Positions 1-10,533 of a DNA stretch of 64,000 nucleotides are shown in pieces; position 1 is the stretch's first letter, and each line of letters begins with the position of its first letter. Location: assembly GCA_905331475.1 (NCBI GenBank), contig CAJNYU010002050.1:30151-94150 (forward strand), given 5' to 3'. Below the pieces are notes generated by a model. It was not told the origin of the DNA and searched no databases. It saw nothing but the letters and a program-made list of their open reading frames with translations. Made by a program: the position numbers and the translations under genes. The DNA comes from Rotaria socialis. Its lineage: Eukaryota > Rotifera > Eurotatoria > Philodinida > Philodinidae.

Positions 1-53
1 ATTTTAACAAAACAACGAGGAAATCTCTTTTTTCTGTTTTTAATAATAAACAA

Positions 54-729
54 TCATACCTTTGTTCGATTTTTTTCAGTTTGTGTTTTTAAACTTGATC
101 GGTAAGGTATTTCAAGAAAGAAAGTATTTGTTTTGAAGAATTTTAATTCTAATTCATCTGTCTTTTTATTCATTTTAATTGGCACAGAATTTGCTCGTAA
201 TTCAAGACCGTTTTCGGGACGGTGAACTTTTTTATTTCCATTAGCCAATATAGAATTGTGCAAGCCCTTCGCAATCTTGTCATCTAAAAATTTACAGTAT
301 TTCATATTTTCACATATCTTATTTAAAAGTTTATCATATACTTTTTTCATGATCATTGTCGATTGAATCTTTATTGGTTGTCATTTCATCCAAAATTGAC
401 AGCGATGCTGAACTTCGATGAAAACGAACTGAGTGTCCAATTTGTTTACGTTCACTTCGAGTTGACTTCTGACCTTGTGATTTATTGCTCTTGCTACTTG
501 TATATCCATTTATGTTCACCGATGATGCATCGCCAGGTGAATCCGGTGAATTTAATTTAGCTAGTTTGTTTCGATGCACTCTCGTTTTTAAATGATTCAT
601 AATCGATAAAAATTTTTGATTTGAAGGTTCATGTTGATGATTACCATTTTGCAAAGGTTCGTCTTCAACCTTTACTTTTTCACCTTCATGATTGTGATGC
701 GACATAAATTTCAAATTATGAATACGCAC
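54..729 (-). CDS. Unknown Ser/Lys/His-rich protein, apparent frameshift
   Basis: I do not recognise this gene. An open frame runs from ATG at 729 (or the later in-frame ATG of MSHHNHEG) to a stop near 334; it is hydrophilic, rich in Ser, Lys and Asn, with no membrane segment. A second frame, shifted by one base, is open from about 356 to 54. The two overlap at a run of six T on the plus strand (342-347); removing one base of that run would join them into one protein of about 220 residues. Either the assembly has a homopolymer error, the gene is broken, or an intron was missed. The C-terminal part is Lys/Asn-rich and also unrecognised. Confidence 0.4.
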
Positions 730-2290
730 ACAGGTAAGAGTTAGGAAAGCAAACGAGTCGGCGACTTTATATTCTGTTTATTTTTCACTTCAATGATTGC
801 ATCCCACGGAAAGCAGCACACATTGTAAATGTATACACATAGATATGTCTTTTCCTTTTTCTACGGCAAGTCACATATGCATGATTTGTTCCAATAGTAC
901 GATATACTGCCAACGTCTTAAATGCGTAACAAAAAAAAGTAAACAATCATCTGCATACTTTACGAACGGAAAGTTTGAGCAGATTCGTGTGATGTAGTCA
1001 TTTCGGTAGGCGTATGGATATTTGCGTGTTTTCTTTTAACCATTGTCTTTCACTGCCATCTATTGATGATGTTTGAATAGAAATTTTATAATTAAAATAG
1101 CAACTATGTTATGAGAGGGGACGTTGCTGGAGAGCCAACTATTATAGCTATCATGGTTGAATTTTTATGCTCGTGTAAATCAGTGCTTATGATTTCTCCG
1201 ATGTAAACAGAACACTTTTTTTTGCATAATTTTAATTGAATGAGTAAGTATAAAGATAGCTACAATAGAAATTTATTTTTGTATTCGAGTAACGAAGCAC
1301 TTCGTAAGGATATATTCGATTAAAAGAAATGTGTAAAAACCTTAGGAATAGTTCTCTGTCAAAAAATTAAAAAATTCTAATTTTCTTGCTACGAGAAAAG
1401 CATTATATTTTTCTCATATATTAATCACGTTTAACAGCAACCAATGAGTCTTTTTTCAAGAATTGCCTATTTCTTTTTTTGGTTTTTATGGAAAATATAA
1501 ATATCCATTTAATCATATTACCTGACGTTCACAGCTTGTATTGATTATGAATTCATGAAAGAAAATTGTTCCCTAACCATCGCACACGTCTTTTCTAGAA
1601 AAAATTTTTACGTTGATACCTAACAATTGACTTTAGTATCCATTGTTAAAAATGTTCGAATGAAGACAATGTTTTATTTAAATAAAATTTTGTTAGAAAA
1701 CATACTTTAACAATATTTAGTGAAACAAAGAATATATCAGATGCATGTAAAAAGAAAATTTAATTAATTTGAGAGAGACTTATCGTCAAAGTAATCGATC
1801 TTTGATTGTAATCTTAATGTGAAGCCTCATCTATTGTATTTTTATAAGAAACATTTCATGGTATATGATCGATAGCTTCTATCTATATAGGTGAATATCA
1901 ATCAAAGAACAAATGAGAACACTTATACCTATCCTTGCTCTTATTTGTTCTTCGCATGAGCAATTGTGATTATAATAACTCTCTTCTATACTATTCGATT
2001 GTTAATGTATGAAATCGCATATATCTTATTTTAACTCTGTCACATTCGCTTATTTCTTCATCTAATATACCATGCATAAGAAGTATCTCGTACGCTCACG
2101 ACTATGTTGTCGCCCTTCGGAGCGAAAAAAAAATTAAAGACGTAGACGACGAAAGATAAGAGTGAGAGAAAGAGGCGGGGTGAGAAGGATGAGTCTAATG
2201 AAGACGAGAGAAAAAAAGAATGAAGTAATACTTCAGTAACAAGAGCACAATATAACATTCAATAAAGTTACGATAAACATAAACTTAACA
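730..2290. other. AT-rich stretch without recognisable gene
   Basis: Only short chance open frames are present. A purine-rich stretch at about 2150-2225 gives an opposite-strand Ser/Leu/Phe-rich open frame that I regard as compositional. I see no RNA gene or element ends. Confidence 0.5.
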
Positions 2291-2947
2291 TTAAATTGGT
2301 GGTCCGAGAAAACCCGGAGAGTTCTGTCCACCTCCTGTCCAATCTGTAAATAGATTTTGAGGTACTCCTCGAAATGACGAATGATTTAGTTGGACTGGAT
2401 TTGCCATACCCGTTGACGTGGGAACAGAAACTCCTATATTATTATAAATAGGTCGAAATTGAGGAGGCTGTTGTGGTACATATGACGTGCCCATTGGATA
2501 AGGAGAAGATACATACGGCGGCACTAATTGTGCTGCTACCTGCGGAAACATCATTGAAGTAGGAGGTACTAGTACTTGTGGTGATATCATTACAGGTGAA
2601 TATTGTGGCATCATGAACGGTTGACGTGATGATACATAAGGGTAGGAAGAATAATTATTCAAAGGATACATAGGATAACTATTGTAGAGTTGTGAGAAAG
2701 AGAAAGGATATGAACGCGATGATTGCATATATACAGGCATTGGTGGAGTAAAATTTCTTGAGCCATACGAAGATCGACGTGAAACATGATATTGACTTGG
2801 TGCAATAGGTTGCGTTGTTGGAGCTAGTCTAACTCTTCTTAATAAACTTCTTCTGCGTCGTTTTCCTCCTGGAATTCCGCTCCGTCGTCCTGGCGATAAA
2901 TTTCTTGCTTGTCGTGCAGATTGCGGTTTTGAGCTGCCGAGACCCAT
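2291..2947 (-). CDS. Pro/Tyr/Ser-rich protein with predicted N-myristoylation
   Basis: A single-exon frame of 218 residues begins at ATG 2947. The N terminus MGLGSSK fits the N-myristoylation pattern (Gly2, Ser6, Lys7). A basic patch follows at about residues 20-40 (GKRRRRSLLRR). Myristate plus a basic patch is a common way to hold a protein on the inner face of a membrane; that is inference here. The rest is low-complexity, rich in Pro, Tyr, Met and Ser, with no membrane segment or catalytic motif. The length, clear start and lack of internal stops in an AT-rich genome support a real gene. No family recognised. Confidence 0.6.
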   Translation of the reverse strand: MGLGSSKPQSARQARNLSPGRRSGIPGGKRRRRSLLRRVRLAPTTQPIAPSQYHVSRRSSYGSRNFTPPMPVYMQSSRSYPFSFSQLYNSYPMYPLNNYSSYPYVSSRQPFMMPQYSPVMISPQVLVPPTSMMFPQVAAQLVPPYVSSPYPMGTSYVPQQPPQFRPIYNNIGVSVPTSTGMANPVQLNHSSFRGVPQNLFTDWTGGGQNSPGFLGPPI

Positions 2948-3456
2948 TGCTTGATTGACGATACAAATCTTTTTTTTTATACTACTAAGTACATCAAGTA
3001 AGGGTTTGTTTCACGTATATTCAACAGGAAAAGACAAAGAATAGCACGTAAGCATGAGAAGTAAGCAATTGAAAAGAATAACGAATAAGCAAAAGCATGG
3101 AGAAAGAATAGCTACTCAGCCAGAACGAGAAAAAAGTACACACTCGTCTGAGTGACAAAAATCAAGTGTACAAATTGTAACGATAATTTAATTCACAATA
3201 TTTACTCGTATCCTTTTTTTTAAATTTCGCTCTATTTATTCGTGACATCCTATCTTTTTTTTATGATTTTTAGTACAGTTTTTTCGGACGTTTACGAGAG
3301 AGAAAGATAACGATAGCATATAGAGAACAGAATACAAAGAACAGGAAACAAACAAACAAACTGGAGAGGCAGTGATAACGAATCTACGTGTATTGAACTG
3401 CCTTCTTTCTTGACTATTCTTCCATTATCGAAAATATCTTTGAAACCAAAACACCG

Positions 3457-3529
3457 TGCCAGGGGAAGGAATCGAATCTTCTGCTATCTGACTAAATCAG
3501 ATGCATAGAAGCACTACGCCATCCCTGGC
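3457..3529 (-). tRNA. tRNA-like gene, anticodon TTA (ochre-suppressor-like or pseudogene)
   Basis: Read on the minus strand the 73 nt fold as a cloverleaf. A perfect 7-bp acceptor (GCCAGGG with CCCTGGC, discriminator A), a short D stem GCGT/ATGC, an anticodon stem ATCTG/CAGAT with loop ATTTAGT, and a T loop TTCGATT with four paired T-stem positions plus one A-C mismatch. The anticodon would be TTA (plus-strand 3493-3495), which would read the stop codon UAA. The internal B box GATTCGATTCC has one mismatch to consensus. The D loop lacks the usual GG and position 8 is A, so it may be a decayed tRNA or tRNA-derived sequence rather than an active suppressor. Confidence 0.5.
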
Positions 3530-3628
3530 ATTTACTCCTATCTCTCTGTATCTGTGAATAAAATGTAAGCGGCAAACATTAGAATAACATGCATGCTCAT
3601 TATTCAGATAATATATATACTGTACACT

Positions 3629-5028
3629 ATGCTTGGAAAATCTAATGAGACATTACCAAAAGCAAGAGATTCATTTTATGATGATGGTGACGGCAATGGT
3701 GATGACGATGATGAAAATTCCACAGTACCAGCAACACCCGTCATTTCATCAATACGTATAGTAGCTTCTAAGCCACCTATCTATCGTCAACAAAGTCAGA
3801 GTAGTAGTTCACCATCACGATCATCATGTGATACGGATCATGATGTAACCGATGTATCATCGATTGGCGGTGAGCATCATCAAGTGCAACAACAACGGAA
3901 TCACCAACGACAACAGCATCAACAGCAACATCAACATGAAGATCATCAACGAAAGCTAGATCATGATCCGCACCATTCATTTCAGCTGCAATCTATGCGA
4001 CATGTTTTATTAGGTTCATCAGTTCCAACTAGTCGACCACCATCTCCTGCAGATCCTCAACAACATTTAACTAAGAAACAAGTTCGAATCGTTGCTGATG
4101 ATACAGACAAAGACCTTCAAAATCATTCTCAACGAAGCCTGCGCCATCATCATCATCATCATCACCAACAACAGCAACCTTATATTCATGGTCATACAAA
4201 AGATTATCGTCGAGTTCGTCTAACTTCATCAGCAATCAATCGTCAAAAACAGCAGCAAAGAATTGAACGTGAAAATTTGGTAAGATTTAAAATTTCTTGT
4301 AGCAAAAAAAATCTCATATTAGTCGTTCTCTTTCTTTTACATGTCTGACAAACATTTCGTACGTGTTACGTAGTTGATCAAACCATTAGCCCCGTTGTTT
4401 GTTCAAACATTGTCTTTCAGTGCTTTTCATTCACTATTTACTTTTCATTAAAACAGAGTATTACTTAACATCTAACTAAAATTTCGCCCACAGGCCAACA
4501 TCGTTTTTGAAATTATATATCAAAGAATAGTATGACCTGAAATAGACGAGATACTTTTATATCTTAGAAAAATAAATATTGAGCCAGATCAAAAAGAAAA
4601 AGTTAAATTATCATTTGAAACCATGTTAATTATCCTTTCTATTTAATTTATTGAAGAGAATATTAGAACGCCTACAACATACTCGTGCAACAAGTTCTCT
4701 TAAACGCGATGAACTTCTCTCACATTATGACCGTCAAATAGGTTATGTAACATGTCCACCACCGCCACCACCACCACCACCACCATTAATGCCATCACAT
4801 ATTAGTCTACCTAGCCGACCGTCAAGTGCTACTATAATGTCCTCTACATTTTCAACATCAGGAAAAAAATCAAACAATCCAAGTCGACCTTCTTCTGCTT
4901 CACATCCAATGAATAGTAATAATATGCGATCTCGTCCTCCATCAGCATCCACATCATTGCACGGTAGTAGTCGTTCATCGTCTGCCCGTCGGCCCATATG
5001 GAATGATCGTTGGCAACAGCACGAATGA
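3629..5028 (+). CDS. CFAP97: CFAP97/Hemingway-type cilia- and flagella-associated protein
   Basis: Two exons, 3629-4279 and 4657-5028, joined in phase 0 by a GT-AG intron (donor gtaaga, acceptor attgaag), give about 340 residues. The start MLGKSNETL is chosen over an upstream hydrophobic in-frame ATG at 3593. The N-terminal half is acidic then His/Gln-rich (runs of His and Gln near residues 90-190). The recognisable part crosses the splice junction, with INRQKQQQRIERENL then RILERLQHTRATSS. This Asn-Arg/Lys-Gln-Gln-Gln helix is the hallmark of the CFAP97/KIAA1430 (Drosophila hemingway) family, linked to axonemes and sperm. After it come a poly-Pro run and repeats of SRPSSA. An AATAAA lies near 5201. 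Confidence 0.7.
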
Positions 5029-5850
5029 ATTTTTTTCAAAATTTCCTTAACGTGTTAAATTGAATGAAAAATCACTTCAGACCCTTGAGCTTCTTTTTTT
5101 TCTCGTGATAATGTAATTGTCGTTGTTTTTCTTTTCTTTTCTTATTTCATTATATTTTACTCTGTTGTATAAACATATCAGTTTCAATCAAACTGACACT
5201 AAATAAATGCACTTTCGTTACGAATTTATTTTCAATATTCATCAAGACATTTAATATAAATCTAAATACGTATGTATACGAAATGCATCTTTGTTGGTCA
5301 CACACATACAGGAGAATAATGATTCACAATTGACAATTAATAAGAAATGCACCTACATATGATGACAAGCACAATAAAATGAACTGCATGTCTTTCGTAT
5401 ATGATGATACATCGACTCACTATACTGTTCTATTTTTGATACATAGACTAATTGCGGCGGCAACTTTAGTCCTTTTTGGTGGCTCGGATAAAAATATTCA
5501 TGCATGAACACCTTTATCGTATATGAAAAATATTCTATCAAACACGAATAATTGATTTTTTGCTATAACAGCAAGTTGATAAAACTGTTCTAATAGAAAA
5601 GTTGACAAGAATATGTGTAATAGAATAAATATTCAGAAAAATCAAAACAAACTATTTTCTCTGAAAATTTTCAATAGTTATAATAGTATTAAATCAGATA
5701 GGGAAAGAAAAATAGATAATTTCGAAAAGTTAATTTTAGACAATTTATTTTTTCATCGAACGTCAATCTTGATATTTGAAATAAAAATTGACAGATTAAC
5801 ATCTAGTTTAATTAAATGAACATGTTAGATAAAATAAGATGATGTCAAAT
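5029..5850. other. Intergenic, 3' region of CFAP97-like gene
   Basis: A probable polyadenylation signal (aataaa near 5201) follows the gene. Beyond that only AT-rich sequence with short chance frames; nothing else supported. Confidence 0.4.
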
Positions 5851-6144
5851 TCAAAGTCTTGTAACACGTTTTGGTTTCGGTTCAAGTCTTTCGTCAAATA
5901 ATTCTTCATAAAAGTCTTCATTTTTCTCTAAAATATAATCATTAATTTCTTCTTCTTCTTCTTCGATGATGGACGAAGATGAAGATCCAATAATAGACGA
6001 TGATGTGAATTCTGTCAGTAACTGTCGGAATGAATTAAGATCAGCATCCAATGTATGTAGTACATGAGATAAATTACGAGAAATGCGTTGTAAAGAAAGT
6101 AGTAACATGAAAATTGTATCCGGTGTTAATGAAGAAGAATTCAT
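5851..6144 (-). CDS. Small helical/acidic hypothetical protein
   Basis: One exon of 97 residues starting at ATG 6144. The first 45 residues (TPDTIFMLLLSLQRISRNL onward) look like an amphipathic helix with heptad-like hydrophobic spacing. They are followed by a Ser-rich linker, a Glu run encoded by a TTC repeat, and a basic tail PKPKRVTRL. It resembles a small coiled-coil adaptor subunit in overall shape, but I cannot assign a family. It could also be the last exon of a longer gene; no convincing upstream exon was found. Confidence 0.45.
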   Translation of the reverse strand: MNSSSLTPDTIFMLLLSLQRISRNLSHVLHTLDADLNSFRQLLTEFTSSSIIGSSSSSIIEEEEEEINDYILEKNEDFYEELFDERLEPKPKRVTRL

Positions 6145-9074
6145 GATCTTCGTTCGAAGATTCGTCTAGTCGCATTAATGATAACATTAAACAAGAAAAA
6201 AAAAAGTTTTATCATCTACGTAAATGACGTACATTATTAATATCGTAATCAATGAATATGTCTTTTCATCATTCTTGACATTTATGTGATAATATAAGGC
6301 GAAGAAAAAAATCATCTCGGGGATTCTATTGCTCATTGCAAATAAATAATAAATGTTATTACGAACAAGAACAGACATTTCAAGTCCTATGCTTGTGTTT
6401 TACTCGAAAGTCATTATATATTCAAATAAAAATGACTCTTCAAATGAAAAAATAAGTTTGCCTTTGAAAAAGATTTCTTTTTCCAATAAAATCGATAATA
6501 ATTTTAGCCGAGACCAACATGACGAAAAGAAAATCCTTAACTATAGCAGTGTGAACGATAGAGATTCGTAAAAATTATGAAACGAAACGAATTTCATCAG
6601 ATATTGTTAACTTTTAGATCGGTCTATTAATAAAAAAAAACACCGATAGAGAGAGAGAGAGAGAGAGAGAGACGAATAATTATTTGGATACCAAGTGATG
6701 CTCTTTGGTAAATAATAAAACAGTTTAATATATTTGTTTATCTGATTCGATCAATCGTACGCCACATGTCTAATTTTCTATCGAGCCAGATGGATCTTTC
6801 GATAGCATATTAAAAATAAATTCGAACCTTGAACGTAAAATGAGATACATATGTCGTCCATCACTGTTGCAAAATCGACGACATTTTCATCGTAATGGGC
6901 GCACGCTTAAAAAAGAAAATGTTTCTTTTTTTTTAATTGCAATTATTTAATTAAGAAGGACATCTCGTAATTTAATAAGGAAATTTCAGGTTGGTACATT
7001 GGCCAAGTTTCAAAATGGTAATTGTATGTATTCAAAACTGTTTTTTGATTAGATAGACATCAGCAATTTTGTTACGTAGAAAAGAATGAAAAAGCAAAAT
7101 TCAATGTTCAACGAACAAAATACGATGCGCCGCGAGGCAAATTAAGATAAAGATATAAAGCTTCCTAATGAAGTGAAAAGACCCTTGACGAACTTTTAAT
7201 TAGTTAAAATTTGAGCTATTGAAGCGTAAACATTTTTTCATATTTTATATGTGTATTTCGTTTGAAAGAAAAAAGTACTCGAACTAACTAATGGATGACA
7301 GACAATGACTGAGTTTATTTATATTTTTTTAAGTTCACTGACGTAAAAGCATTTTATTTTTGTTAACAAAAGAAAAATTGAAGTCGAAGGCCGATCCATC
7401 GAACAGAATAGCAATAATAATAATAATAACTATTAATTTATCTGTAAAAATATTTTCAACAAGTCTAATTTCATTTCGAAAGAAGCTATACCTTGTATAC
7501 TGTAACATAAGATCCAGTGGCGAAACACGAGTTAATGGAAATACGTACTCTACGATAATTTGAAGATATTATTATCCTGCAGATGAGACATACGATGTTA
7601 CAGAATTCTATAAAAATTTATGAAATAATATTTTTTGTTTTACAAATCTTCGACTTCCGTCAATTACAGAATATAAGTATAGTTTTTCATTCTCTTCATA
7701 AATCGTTGAAATCATCCTTTTAGACCTGCGGTACGTATCAAATATCTCTTAGTCTGACCGAAATGGCAAACATGCAAATGGCTTAATTTATTTTTGAATA
7801 TTTCCAAAAACTTAACATTGTACCGGGCACTTAATTTCGGGCAATCTTTTGAATACTTCTTGGCAGGACGATATTTTCAGTATTCATTTCGCATGGTTTA
7901 ATCTGAATTATTTATGAGTACGAGTTAAAATTGAGGTCGACATTGGCCTCACTTTGTTTTACTCGGAACTATGCAGCGATTCAATTAGTTTCGGATATTG
8001 TTGATCCGTATAAGAATTAAAGTATGATGTGCCATAATAGGCTTAGTAGGAATATTTCAAAATATTCTGTTTGATCTCACACAATCCTGTTCTACATACG
8101 AATAGTCAAACGGAAAAAACACGGATGATAAGAAATTGATATTTCGTTTATCGAAATAGTTGATGTGCTCTCAATTAATATGTCTATCTTTTGTAGCTGA
8201 TATAAATCGAGACAGATTCTACGACAAATTAATCCTTTGATTTTTCAGTTTCAAGAAAAGCCAATTTTTTTAGAACAACAAAATACATGCGTTAAATCTA
8301 GCTCTTTTCTAAACCAATATTAATTTGAACCGTACCAGGGTAAATATGAAAATGAATTACAATCAATTAGAGATTGTATTCATTTCGTAATCCCTTGGTA
8401 CTATTGTTATATAGCACTTTCCGATTGCACTTTTCATTTTATTTTTACATGATGGCGATTTTTAATGATTGGTTCTCGTTGTTAGTATTTTCGAATCTAC
8501 TTCTGGTTGTAGTCATTTTTGGTCAAAGTAAAAGAAAACAATTTCGAAATATTTTTACTGATTTTTGTTTTTTGTGTACTCAAAAAAAAAGTGAGTACAC
8601 TATAGAGTCGGTCAGTGTGTCCGGCCGTACGTTTACACGATAATTCTTGAAAGGCTGATCAGATTGTCATGAAATTTTGTACACAGCATTATCTCATCAA
8701 TATCTCGATCGAATTCGAAGATGAGAAGGATCTCTCAAGAAATGGTTGAGTTAACGGAAAAATTGTCATTTTTGCCCAGACCATCCCTGAGGAGGGGTAC
8801 AAGGATTTTGTTTTCAAAAAACAAATTTTTCTCAGAATTATTCACAACATATATAAATCGACTTAGTTTTTAACGCTGATTCCGAATCTGGTATTAGTTT
8901 TGAACTAAATCGTAGCTTTCTAACGAAATATCGCCGGGAAAACGGCTAAAAATGCAAATAACTGCATCCAGAAATCAAATTGCCTAGTTTCTCATGATAA
9001 TTTTGGTGTTCAGACATTCTAGAATGACTCATATGTCCCATGCACTTTTTGCAGTACACATATCTCTCGGATGA
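6145..9074. other. Gene-poor AT-rich stretch
   Basis: No coding exon is convincing. The stretch holds a (GA)12 microsatellite at 6649-6672, a TAA-rich stretch near 7412-7428 and a more GC-balanced patch at 8590-8800 that may be an old repeat with no second copy here. Confidence 0.45.
6649..6672. repeat. (GA)n microsatellite
   Basis: Twelve uninterrupted GA units. A similar (CT)n tract lies at 27918-27937. Confidence 0.9.
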
Positions 9075-9597
9075 AATCCGAAGTTTCCACATTTATTTAT
9101 TGAAGACAATGGAAATCTATGCTATTGGATTCATTGTGCAAATGGTAATGTCTGTGAAAAACCTCAAAATTCTACTGCGCTGTTCAAATGTCAATGTCAA
9201 TTTGACTTTACTGGAAGGTTATGTGAAGATCGAATAAGTATAGCAAGTAGCAAAAAAAAGAATTCACTTATTATTTAAATTCATTATTATATTTTAGCTT
9301 GTTTGAAAACTCCTGTTGCGATCGGATTGTTCCCATTCGATCGTAAGACGCCGTAGAGACACGCCCTTTCTAGTACAGTGGCTAATACGTCTGCCCGGAT
9401 AGCAGTAGGTGCATGATTCGATTCCATGCAAAGGGGGATATCTTTTGCTCCGTTCTGTTGTCATTCCATCACGCTGATAACAAGCGTATAACAAATCCAT
9501 GTTTCAATAATGAAGTTTGTACAATAACAAGTGAAAGGGGGTTATTAAATGTACATGTGCAAAAGGTTATACGGGTTCTCGTTGTGAAATTTTAATA
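9075..9597 (+). pseudogene. Decayed EGF-like domain gene
   Basis: Two EGF-like domains can be read. In the first (about 9081-9234) the frame gives NLCYWIHCANGNVC, then FKCQCQFDFTGRLCE, with six cysteines in EGF spacing. In the second (about 9489-9597) NPCFNNEVC is followed, after a one-base shift at a run of five G (9537-9541), by KCTCAKGYTGSRCE and a stop. There is no start codon. The domains are separated by about 250 bp that hold a tRNA-like sequence. EGF repeats of this kind occur in secreted or surface adhesion proteins. The frameshift and lack of 5' exons argue for a remnant, although a missed intron could explain the shift. Confidence 0.6.
9364..9436 (+). tRNA. tRNA-like sequence (anticodon-like GGA), probably pseudogene
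   Basis: A 73-nt sequence with A box TAGTACAGTGG, B box GATTCGATTCC, acceptor CCCTTTC against CAAAGGG (six pairs) and a T arm with loop TTCGATT. The anticodon arm CTGC/GCAG has loop CCGGATA, giving GGA with C instead of the near-invariant U33. Ser tRNAs carry a long variable arm and this does not. The T arm has the same A-C mismatch below the loop as the tRNA-like sequence at 3457-3529. It lies between two EGF-like domain remnants. Confidence 0.45.
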
Positions 9598-10533
9598 TAA
9601 AATTTTACTTTAATGTTACATGCTATAAGTGGAACAGTTGACACAAAAAAATAAAAAAGCAGAATAAAAGAAACAACAATAAACGCTTGTTCTTCTTGTA
9701 CAGCAAAAAATAACAACAACAACAACAGCAACAAATTAGCAGCTAAGATTTATAAGTGTGTATATTTCATGATGGAAATTTCTCAATTCTGAAAATAAAC
9801 AACAGATTGAGACATAGTCATGATAAATAACTGCATATTTTGACATTCTCACCTATTCCAAAATTAATAGATGTAAGTGGATCTTAAAATATTAGGATAC
9901 ATGACGCTATTCTTACGTTTCATTTGATCATATAAATAAACACGATGTAATGCTATATAACTCTTGTATAGTTTAATAAGATTTGTTCTATGAGAATATG
10001 CGGTAGAACTCTATTCTTCATTTGGTGAAATTCCAAGCTCAGATAAAACTGCTTTAGCAATCGATTGATGACAAAAAATAAACCATGAGCACATAGAGTG
10101 CAATTAGATATTAGGGATACTTCCTACTTTCAATATTTGTAATGAAAAATACTGCCATAGATAGCTTAAACGTTGAGCTAGTTGATATTTGAAGAGAGTC
10201 TTAAAAAGTGAGACTAGTAATTAGGAAGTATCATAATCCTCAAGAACGACGAAGAACGTACAATGAAATTAAAAAAAAAATTTATCTATATACAAAGTCG
10301 ATTTTGAGATAGTTGCCTTCAAGTTAAATATCTCAAAAATCATTGGCTCTAATATCTAATATTTATCAGAGAGAAAGAAGTCGTAGACAAATTTTTAATC
10401 ATTGAATGAAAAAAATAATTCATTTTTGATCAGACAAAGTTAGCGGTTGAAAAATTATTCTCATACACGAAAGATAATTTTAAATTTCGAAATAAAACTT
10501 ATTTCTAGGAATTTAAAAACAAAAAGTTTTTTG
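9598..10533. other. Intergenic
   Basis: AAC/AGC-rich simple sequence near 9714-9735. A short inverted pair (GGATACTTCCTA near 10107 and TAGGAAGTATC near 10222) could mark a small foldback element. No gene seen. Confidence 0.4.

Noticed and set aside
2058-2258. Ser/Leu/Phe-rich 66-residue frame
   Set aside because: It arises from a purine-rich stretch read in reverse; no conserved features or splice context.
3777-5039. Antisense open frames across the CFAP97-like exons
   Set aside because: They are products of His/Gln/Asp and Pro repeat composition; the sense strand has a recognisable conserved helix and correct splicing.
9364-9436. Functional tRNA-Ser(GGA)
   Set aside because: No long variable arm, C at position 33 and a mismatched T stem; kept only as a tRNA-like sequence.
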